A stretch of 7,590 bases of DNA from Planctomycetales bacterium (GTDB lineage Bacteria; Planctomycetota; Phycisphaerae; SM23-33). A program made the position numbers and the translations under genes. Numbering within the stretch: position 1 is the first letter of the stretch; each line of letters begins with the position of its first letter. Location of the stretch: NCBI GenBank assembly GCA_030642005.1, contig DAOWOP010000127.1:1-7590 (forward strand). Direction: 5' to 3'. Shown here in pieces: positions 1 to 5,696 of this stretch. The notes beneath the pieces were generated by a model. That model made no database searches, was not told the DNA's origin, and was given only the letters and a program-made list of their open reading frames with translations.

Positions 1-42
1 AATTACGAATTACCAATTACGAATTACGAATTACCAATTACG
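1..42. repeat. Heptamer tandem repeat, six AATTACS units
   Basis: Six consecutive 7-bp units, AATTAC followed by G or C (order G, C, G, G, C, G), run from the first base of the window to position 42; the array may continue leftwards out of view. It ends at the start of the ribosome binding site of rseP. The rseP reading frame is open through the array, but no start codon lies in it and the RseP family N-terminus fits the ATG at 51. From memory, the design resembles the short tandemly repeated heptanucleotide repeats (STRR) described in filamentous cyanobacteria; no relationship by descent is claimed. Confidence 0.9.
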
Positions 43-47
43 AGGTG
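42..47 (+). promoter_or_regulatory. Shine-Dalgarno element of rseP, abutting the repeat array
   Basis: GAGGTG lies only 3 nt before the ATG at 51, closer than usual. Its GTG (45-47) is itself in frame and could be an alternative start giving two extra residues, but it would then have no Shine-Dalgarno sequence outside the repeat array. The ATG at 51 is preferred. The short spacing and the repeat directly 5' of it are unusual. Confidence 0.5.
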
Positions 48-50
48 CAA

Positions 51-2177
51 ATGGAAATTCTTGCAATTAACATTGGCGAATACTGGTCTGAATACATCTG
101 GCCGATATTTCTGTTCATTGCCGGGTTGGGGTTGATGGTCTTCGTGCACGAGTTGGGTCATTTCCTGGTGGCCAAGCGGGTCGGCATCAAGGTTCAGCGG
201 TTCGCGCTGGGCATGGGTCCGAGGCTATTCGGGATCAAGAGGGGAGGAACCGACTACTGCGTCAACGCCCTGCCGCTGGGCGGGTACGTCAAGATGCTGG
301 GCCAGGATGATTTCAAACCGTTGAAAGAAGGCGACCGGTTCGCCCCGGGATCATTCGAATCGAAATCGGTCGGCGCGCGGTTCGCGGTAATTTCGGCAGG
401 GGTGATTATGAATCTCATCCTTGCAGCGGTGCTGTTTATCATTATCGGGTTGGTCGGGAAGAATTTCGTCGCGCCGGTCGTGGGCGGAACCAGCCCGGGC
501 GATCCGGCTTCGCAGGCCCGGATTGTCTGGCAGGACGACCAAAAATCGGATGACAGCCTCGGTCTGAAAAGCGGCGACAAAATACTGAAAATCGAAGGCG
601 ACAGCATCGTCCTGTGGGCCTGCGGCGAAAAAATAGAGCATTTCCAGGACCTGATGATGACGGCCGCCCTGGCCGACCCTGCCGACAAATACACCGTTAC
701 CATCGAGCGGGAAGTCGAAGGGAAAAAGCGGATCGGCAAGACCGAAATAGGTCTGAAATCCAGCGGGGGCGTACTCAGATTCGGCATCGCCTTACCATTG
801 GACACTGTCTTCACCAAACTCGAAGACGTCGTTATCGCCAGTCCGTTCCGGGAGAACGACCGCATCGTCGCCATCGACGGTGAGAAAATCGAGCGACTTT
901 GGCAGATTGATAAGATAGAGGAAAAACTCACCGGCAAGTGCGTAACGGTAACGGTCCTTCGCAAAAACGAGACAGTCGATATCCCGGTCCAGCCGGGCCT
1001 TTTCGTCAGCGAAAAGGTTTTCCATCTCAAAGACGGCGCTATTGTTCGCGGCGAAATCATCGACAGGAATGAAATAAAAGTCAAACGCCCCCAACCCGAC
1101 GGCAAGACGAAAGATGTCAGGTTAAATGAATTCACCGTACGCCTCGCCGATGGTAGCACGCGGAAAATCTTACAGGACGATTTGAAGGTCGGCCTGCTGG
1201 GGATTTTGGGCATGACGCCACGAGTGTGTGTGCTGTTTGTTTCCAAGGGCTCGCCCGCCGAGAAGGAAGGCGTAAAGCCCGGCGATGTCATCGCCGCCTA
1301 TGGCGACCAGAGAACGCCGACGATCGAACAGATCAAAGAGATCAGCAAGCAGGTCAAAGACAACGGCGTTACAATCACCGTGCTGCGCGACGGGCAGGAG
1401 AAGAAAATCACTCTCGCGCCCAAGAAACGGAACGGTCAATTCCGCATCGGTATCCAGATGGTTGCCGACCCGACGACGCCCGTTGCAGCGTCTGTTCGCC
1501 CGGGTTCGCCCGCCGCCGAGGTCGGCATCCCGGAAGAATCGCTGATTACGGCAATTAACGATACAAAGGTCGGCTCATGGATAGATGTGTACAATGCACT
1601 CAAGGGTCTGACCGGTAAAAAGGTAATCATTACCTACCGGCTCGGCGAGCAGGAGCAAAAAGCCGAAATCGCCGAACTTGATGAGTCCCTCTTTCGCCCG
1701 GAGGATTACAGTTTCCGAATATTCGCAGGCGACGTCGCCTTCAAGCCGCTGATGGTGAAGATTAAACAGGACGGCGTGATTGATTCGCTGGTATGGGGCG
1801 GGCGCGTTACGATCAAATTGGTGCTCTCGTCGTACCTTAGTATCCGCAGTCTCATTCGCGGCTGGGTACCGCTGGACCAGACGGCCGGACCCATCGGCAT
1901 CGGAACTATCGCCGTGGCGGTCGGACGACGGAGTTTCATCGACTTCCTGTACTTCCTGGGTTTCATCTCGGCGGCAATCGCGGTGTTCAATTTCCTGCCT
2001 ATTCCGGTCGTCGATGGCGGGTTTGCCGTGCTCCTTATAATAGAGAAGATTCGCGGCAAGCCGCTGTCGGCAAGGGTGATGAACATCGTACAGGTCGTCG
2101 GCTGGGCGCTGCTGCTAAGCGTGATCGTGCTGGTAACGTGGAACGACATCATGCGGCTGGTAAGGAATATGTGGTAA
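51..2177 (+). CDS. rseP: RseP-type site-2 intramembrane zinc metalloprotease, multi-PDZ
   Basis: This is a membrane-embedded M50 (site-2 protease) enzyme; the family performs the second cut in regulated intramembrane proteolysis, typically of anti-sigma factors or signal-peptide remnants. With the ATG at 51 it has 708 residues, against about 450 for E. coli RseP. Zinc-site signatures are visible: HELGH at residues 33-37, and NFLPIPVVDGG at 647-657, whose Asp655 is the third ligand. The conserved N-terminal block NALPLGGYVKMLG (about 72-84) and GPIG (613-616) are also present. Hydrophobic segments lie near 19-36, 112-135, 634-655 and 680-697. The long periplasmic region between the second and third contains PDZ-like modules at roughly 168-235, 250-315, 385-455 and 475-540. 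A beta-rich insert containing HLKDGAIVRGEI lies between the second and third modules. The downstream gap to hom is 76 bp, so cotranscription is possible. Its substrate cannot be told from the window. Confidence 0.93.
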   Translation: MEILAINIGEYWSEYIWPIFLFIAGLGLMVFVHELGHFLVAKRVGIKVQRFALGMGPRLFGIKRGGTDYCVNALPLGGYVKMLGQDDFKPLKEGDRFAPGSFESKSVGARFAVISAGVIMNLILAAVLFIIIGLVGKNFVAPVVGGTSPGDPASQARIVWQDDQKSDDSLGLKSGDKILKIEGDSIVLWACGEKIEHFQDLMMTAALADPADKYTVTIEREVEGKKRIGKTEIGLKSSGGVLRFGIALPLDTVFTKLEDVVIASPFRENDRIVAIDGEKIERLWQIDKIEEKLTGKCVTVTVLRKNETVDIPVQPGLFVSEKVFHLKDGAIVRGEIIDRNEIKVKRPQPDGKTKDVRLNEFTVRLADGSTRKILQDDLKVGLLGILGMTPRVCVLFVSKGSPAEKEGVKPGDVIAAYGDQRTPTIEQIKEISKQVKDNGVTITVLRDGQEKKITLAPKKRNGQFRIGIQMVADPTTPVAASVRPGSPAAEVGIPEESLITAINDTKVGSWIDVYNALKGLTGKKVIITYRLGEQEQKAEIAELDESLFRPEDYSFRIFAGDVAFKPLMVKIKQDGVIDSLVWGGRVTIKLVLSSYLSIRSLIRGWVPLDQTAGPIGIGTIAVAVGRRSFIDFLYFLGFISAAIAVFNFLPIPVVDGGFAVLLIIEKIRGKPLSARVMNIVQVVGWALLLSVIVLVTWNDIMRLVRNMW

Positions 2178-2253
2178 CCGTCTGCGTCGGCCCGCTTGAC
2201 CTCCGGTCTGTCGGCGTTTACGATTCGTCAACAAGTCAACAGGGAGATCATTA

Positions 2254-3621
2254 ATGTCAGGTCGTGAGCAAATCGGCGTCGTTGTGGTCGGCTGCGGGAC
2301 AGTCGGCGGGGCGACGGCACAAATCCTGACTCTACAGGCGGATAAACTCGCCCGGCGAGTCGGCGTCGCTCCGGCCCTCCGCGCAATCGTCGATGTCGAT
2401 TTCACACACGCCAAAGAACTTGGCCTGGATGAGAATCTCTTCTGCACGGACCTCGATGCCGCCATTGAGGCCGATGATGTGCAAATCGTCGTCGAACTCG
2501 TCGGCGGGACGACCGTCGCAAAGGCGATCGTCGAGCGGGCCATCGCCGCAGGAAAGCACGTCGTTACCGCCAACAAGGCGTTGCTTGCCCATCACGGCGC
2601 CGAACTACTGGCGGCTGCAAGGCTGCGCGAAACGGTTATCGCATTCGAGGCCAGTTGCGCCGGGGCGATACCGATTATCTCGGCCTTGACGGGCGAACTG
2701 GCGTGCGACCGGATCGACGCGATGTACGGTATCGTCAATGGAACGTGCAATTACATCCTGACGGCAATGACCGAGCATGACCGGACATACGCCGAGGCCC
2801 TGGCAGTCGCGCAGGCCGGAGGCCTGGCCGAAGCCGATCCGACACTCGACGTTACCGGCGTGGATTCGGCCCACAAACTGACAATAATGGCCGACCTCGC
2901 CTTCCGACGACGAACCAGATTTGAGAAGATTTACGTCGAAGGCATTGACCAACTTGAGGTGCAGGACATTAATTACGGGAAGGAACTTGGCTACGTCGTG
3001 AAGTTGCTCGCCATCGCACGCCGGCAGGAAACCGGCCTGTCGTTGCGTGTGCATCCGGCCTTTATCTCCACCCGCCACCCGCTGGCGTGGGTGTCCGGGC
3101 CTTTCAACGCCGTCAGCGTCTACGGCGAAAACTCCGGGCACACAATGTACTATGGCCGCGGCGCCGGCGACCGCCCCACCGCCGCCGCAGTCATCGGCGA
3201 CATCGCATCGGTGGCGCTCGGCAACGCGCAGCGACAGTTCCAGACGCTCAACATTTGGCCTGACCGACGCGAGGACGCCGACCAACTGGACATCGAAGCC
3301 GTCCGCTGCCGATATTACCTCCGCTTGCAGGCAGAAGACCATCCCGGCGTCTTCGCACGGATCGCGAATATCCTCGGCGACAACGACATAAGCATCTCCT
3401 CGCTCCTCCAGCACGAGCCGCTCACCGAAACCGACGAAAGCGTCCCCGTGGTCATCACCACGCACGAGGCGATGGAAAGCAACATACGCGCAGCCGTGGA
3501 CGAAATGAACCACCTCGACGTTATCAAGCAGCCATGCGTCTGCATCCACATGGTGGCGGAACATCCTGAACAGACAGGGACTAGGGACTGGGGACTTGGG
3601 ACTAGGCTGAATGCTGAATAA
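2254..3621 (+). CDS. hom: Homoserine dehydrogenase with C-terminal ACT domain
   Basis: Cytoplasmic NAD(P)H-dependent reduction of L-aspartate 4-semialdehyde to L-homoserine, in the threonine/methionine branch of the aspartate pathway. The protein has 455 residues. The Rossmann nucleotide-binding loop GCGTVGG is at 13-19, and TANKALLAHHG (105-115) contains Lys108. GIVNGTCNYIL is at 159-169, and GLAEADPTLDVTGVDSAHK at 190-208. Glu193, Asp204 and the catalytic-type Lys208 match the spacing of Glu208, Asp219 and Lys223 in the yeast enzyme. An ACT regulatory domain begins near residue 353 (YYLRLQAEDHPGVFARIANI), suggesting feedback control by threonine as in other ACT-bearing homologues. AGGGAG at 2241-2246, 7 nt before the ATG, supports the start. 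Residues 442-455 are encoded wholly by short tandem repeats and look like an addition to a natural end near residue 440. The stop codon overlaps the next gene's ATG by one base. Confidence 0.96.
   Translation: MSGREQIGVVVVGCGTVGGATAQILTLQADKLARRVGVAPALRAIVDVDFTHAKELGLDENLFCTDLDAAIEADDVQIVVELVGGTTVAKAIVERAIAAGKHVVTANKALLAHHGAELLAAARLRETVIAFEASCAGAIPIISALTGELACDRIDAMYGIVNGTCNYILTAMTEHDRTYAEALAVAQAGGLAEADPTLDVTGVDSAHKLTIMADLAFRRRTRFEKIYVEGIDQLEVQDINYGKELGYVVKLLAIARRQETGLSLRVHPAFISTRHPLAWVSGPFNAVSVYGENSGHTMYYGRGAGDRPTAAAVIGDIASVALGNAQRQFQTLNIWPDRREDADQLDIEAVRCRYYLRLQAEDHPGVFARIANILGDNDISISSLLQHEPLTETDESVPVVITTHEAMESNIRAAVDEMNHLDVIKQPCVCIHMVAEHPEQTGTRDWGLGTRLNAE
3577..3620. repeat. Composite heptamer repeat: four GGGACTN then two CTGAATR units
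   Basis: GGGACTA, GGGACTG, GGGACTT and GGGACTA occupy 3577-3604. After GG (3605-3606) come CTGAATG and CTGAATA (3607-3620). The array begins on a codon boundary inside hom and encodes its last 14 residues and stop. It ends exactly before the apgM ATG at 3621. It also occupies the whole region where the apgM ribosome binding site would sit; the nearest AGG (3604-3606) is 14 nt from the ATG. Translation of apgM therefore probably depends on coupling to hom. Confidence 0.9.
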
Positions 3622-4811
3622 TGAAATACGCGATAGTCATACCGGACGGCGCTGCGGACCTGGCGATTGAGGAATTGGGCGGTCGGACGCCTCTGGAGGC
3701 CGCCGACATTCCCAACATGGACTGGATCGCCGCCAACGGAAAGTGCGGCACGGTGCGAAACGTCCCGCCGGAGATGCCCTGCGGCTCGGACGTCGCGACA
3801 CTGTCGGTGTTGGGTTACGACCCGAAGGAATACTACACCGGCAGGGCGCCGCTGGAGGCCGCCGCTCGCGGAATTCAGGTCGGACCCAACGAATGGGTCT
3901 TCCGATGCAACCTCGTTACGATTATCGACGGGATAATGGAAGACCACTCGGCCGGGAACATCTCATCCGAAGAAGGCGCAGCCCTGATCGACGAACTGAA
4001 CCTTATCCTGGCAAATGAGCAATTGCGATTTTACCCCGGCGTCTCATACCGCCACCTTCTGACCTTCGCAGGCAAGGCCGATGTAACGACCACCCCGCCG
4101 CACGACATCCTCGGCGAGCCTGTCACCCCGCACCTGCCGAAAGGCCCCGACAGCAGCCTGTTCAGAACGCTCATCGACCGCAGCGAGGCGATCCTCGCCG
4201 AAGCCGAAATCAATCGCGTCCGCCGGGACCTCGGCGAAAACCCCGCCACGCACATCTGGCTGTGGGGACAGGGGCGGATGCCGAAACTGCCCGCCTTCGC
4301 CGAACGATTCGGAATAGCCGACGCTGCGTCAATATCCGCCGTCGATCTCGTCCGAGGCCTCAGCAGACTCATCGGGTGGGACCATATCGAGGTGGCCGGT
4401 GCGACTGGATTTATCGATACCAATTACGCCGGCAAGGGCGCAGCCGCAATCGAGGCGCTGGCCGATCACGACCTTGTATTCGTACACGTCGAGGCCCCCG
4501 ACGAAGCAGGGCATCAGGCCGACGCCACCGGCAAGGTCCACGCCATCGAGCAGATCGACCGCCACGTCGTCGGGCCGCTACTGAAATACCTCCGCGGACT
4601 GGGCGACGACTGGCGAATCCTCGTCCTGCCTGACCATCCCACGCCTTGCAGCCTCCGCACCCACACGCACAATCCGGTACCATTCGCACTGGCCGGTACG
4701 CGAATCGAATCGGTCATGCAGCGAACCTTCACCGAAGATTCCGCCGCCGCTTCCGACCTCCACATCACCCGCGGCTGCGAACTGATGGAATTCTTCCTGA
4801 AAGTCAGATGA
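3621..4811 (+). CDS. ApgM-family cofactor-independent phosphoglycerate mutase; probable homoserine kinase
   Basis: A 396-residue member of the archaeal-type 2,3-bisphosphoglycerate-independent phosphoglycerate mutase family, alkaline-phosphatase superfamily, two-metal cytoplasmic enzymes. Visible motifs are VIPDGAAD (6-13; Asp9 is a metal ligand), PCGSDVATLSVLGYDP (53-68; Ser56 in GSD fits the phosphorylated nucleophile), VEAPDEAGHQAD (290-301; Asp294 and His298), and LPDHPTPCSLRTHTHNPVPF (336-355; Asp338, His339 and a later His). Bacterial members next to hom have been proposed as an alternative homoserine kinase, making O-phosphohomoserine for threonine synthase. The one-base overlap with hom, the length and the DHPTP...RTHT...PVPF wording, which I recall as typical of that subgroup, favour homoserine kinase over glycolytic mutase here. 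No thrB of the GHMP type and no thrC lies in the window. The family assignment is firm and the substrate is inferred. The start is fixed by family alignment and the overlap, since no clear Shine-Dalgarno sequence precedes it. Confidence 0.88.
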   Translation: MKYAIVIPDGAADLAIEELGGRTPLEAADIPNMDWIAANGKCGTVRNVPPEMPCGSDVATLSVLGYDPKEYYTGRAPLEAAARGIQVGPNEWVFRCNLVTIIDGIMEDHSAGNISSEEGAALIDELNLILANEQLRFYPGVSYRHLLTFAGKADVTTTPPHDILGEPVTPHLPKGPDSSLFRTLIDRSEAILAEAEINRVRRDLGENPATHIWLWGQGRMPKLPAFAERFGIADAASISAVDLVRGLSRLIGWDHIEVAGATGFIDTNYAGKGAAAIEALADHDLVFVHVEAPDEAGHQADATGKVHAIEQIDRHVVGPLLKYLRGLGDDWRILVLPDHPTPCSLRTHTHNPVPFALAGTRIESVMQRTFTEDSAAASDLHITRGCELMEFFLKVR

Positions 4812-4858
4812 TTGCGGGTGCATTGGTTCGTATTCTCAATCAATGTGATGGTTAAATT

Positions 4859-4885
4859 CATGGTCGCTGAAGCGACCATGCCTTG
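4859..4885 (+). repeat. REP-like hairpin copy 1 (CATGGTCGC stem, TGAA loop)
   Basis: Arms CATGGTCGC (4859-4867) and GCGACCATG (4872-4880) form a perfect 9-bp stem around TGAA, followed by CCTTG. It lies 47 nt beyond the apgM stop and about 65 nt beyond the original 3' end of the - strand transposase. It has the same stem length, loop type and 3' flank as the two hairpins on the other side of that transposase. It has no adjacent T-run, so it is not an obvious intrinsic terminator, though it could reduce read-through between the convergent genes. Confidence 0.8.
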
Positions 4886-4950
4886 TCCGACTTTTCGATA
4901 GATTTGTGAAAAAAGCCGACATTTTTGAACCAGTCCGAACTTTGCATCTG

Positions 4951-5544
4951 CTACCGTTTCGTTTGTCTTTGGTAACGCCGATACGCCACGTTCGGTATAA
5001 ACGCCTCCAGTTCCAGCGCGCGCCGAAGGCCTCGCTCCAATTCAATGCTGACGTGCGTATGAGGATACTATCTCCAGTCCGGGCAGAGGCTATGACGCAC
5101 ACCTTGTGTAAGTACGTAACGATACGCAAGCCTGCATTGTTTTTCGTCGCGAATGCACCCGTCGAAATAGTCCTGATGACCCGCCTCGCGCCAAAAAGGC
5201 ATCCGCCTTTCCGTCAAAAGATCGTTTGTCAGTTTTGCGACCGAACCGTGAATCTTGCGCATCATCGGGCCCAGAAGTTCGCCCGATTTGCAGTAGCCCA
5301 GGACGTGATAATGGTTATTCAGGAGAGATGTTACCCACGGCGTGAAGAGGTGTTCTCGCGTGTAGTATTCAAATCGTTCCCAGAAGACTCCCTTTGCCCG
5401 CTCGGACGCAAAAGCGGGAAAACGGTCCCTGCACCGTGCGGTAATGAAATACACCTGATTGTCCCGGTACCAATGTTCAAAACGACGGCGCCCCTTGTAT
5501 ATCCTGCTTGAAGAGGATGATGATTTGCGAGTCCATGAAGACAC
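4951..5544 (-). pseudogene. REP-associated tyrosine transposase (RAYT, Y1/HUH), interrupted by in-frame TAG
   Basis: Y1 transposases of the RAYT group are single-domain HUH nucleases that cut single-stranded DNA at REP hairpins. The open part (5544 to 5068) has 158 residues. It contains the HUH-type motif NNHYHVLGY (His78 and His80) and the helix EKQCRLAYRYVLTQGVR (134-150), where Tyr143 (or Tyr141) is the likely catalytic tyrosine. After TAG at 5068-5070 the same frame continues for 38 codons, starting YPHTHVSIELERG and ending RRYQRQTKR before a second TAG at 4951-4953. DWR followed by one residue and YPHT is how I remember intact relatives reading, so the TAG looks like a point nonsense change in a gene of about 197 codons. 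Both catalytic motifs precede it, so the short product could still be active. The GTG start at 5544 is supported by AAAGGA 6 nt upstream. Related hairpins flank the gene on both sides. Confidence 0.85.
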
Positions 5545-5550
5545 GGGATT

Positions 5551-5556
5551 TCCTTT
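5551..5556 (-). promoter_or_regulatory. Shine-Dalgarno element for the RAYT GTG start
   Basis: On the - strand AAAGGA stands 6 nt before the GTG at 5544-5542. No in-frame ATG occurs near the N-terminus, so this site decides the start. Confidence 0.6.
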
Positions 5557-5568
5557 CCCGAAAGACTA

Positions 5569-5595
5569 ACTGGTTACCGAAGTAACCAGTCCTTG
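5569..5595 (+). repeat. REP-like hairpin copy 2 (ACTGGTTAC stem, CGAA loop)
   Basis: Arms ACTGGTTAC (5569-5577) and GTAACCAGT (5582-5590) form a perfect 9-bp stem around CGAA, followed by CCTTG. It lies 24 nt upstream of the transposase start and in the same orientation as copy 1. It forms an inverted pair with copy 3, about 45 nt further on. Confidence 0.88.
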
Positions 5596-5639
5596 AATAT
5601 AGAAGTTCAGGATTTGATCTTGTAAAATCATAAATCATT

Positions 5640-5666
5640 TGAGGACTGGTTACTTCAGTAACCAGT
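5640..5666 (-). repeat. REP-like hairpin copy 3, inverted (ACTGGTTAC stem, TGAA loop)
   Basis: Read on the - strand this is the same 9-bp stem as copy 2 with loop TGAA and flank CCTCA. A GGAG (complement of 5670-5673) lies 4 nt 5' of the stem; GTAG or GGAG tetranucleotides 5' of the hairpin are a known recognition feature of REP elements, but neither occurs just 5' of the other two copies. With copy 2 it makes a head-to-head pair resembling a BIME. It also sits just beyond the stop of the protease gene. Confidence 0.85.
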
Positions 5667-5696
5667 TTTCTCCTTGGGGGCGACCAGGAATATCCG

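Noticed and set aside
254..1291. 345-residue open frame on the - strand across rseP
   Set aside because: Shadow of a well-supported gene; Ser/Pro/Arg-rich translation without recognisable motifs.
2227..2241. Direct repeat GTCAACA, A, GTCAACA before the hom ribosome binding site
   Set aside because: Only two copies with period 8, not 7; too short to separate from chance.
2605..3564. 319-residue open frame on the - strand across hom
   Set aside because: Shadow of hom; no family features.
1..3620. CRISPR-like spaced repeats
   Set aside because: The repeats are contiguous 7-bp tandem units without spacers.
4859..4900. Hairpin after apgM as a Rho-independent terminator
   Set aside because: No T-run follows the stem directly; the match to the hairpins upstream of the transposase explains it better.
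5068..5070. TAG as a pyrrolysine or other recoded codon
   Set aside because: No supporting element is visible, and a nonsense mutation in a mobile-element gene is the simpler reading.
4906..5511. 201-residue open frame on the + strand across the transposase
   Set aside because: It is antisense to the RAYT, whose HUH and tyrosine motifs are clear; its own translation shows no domain and no good ribosome binding site.
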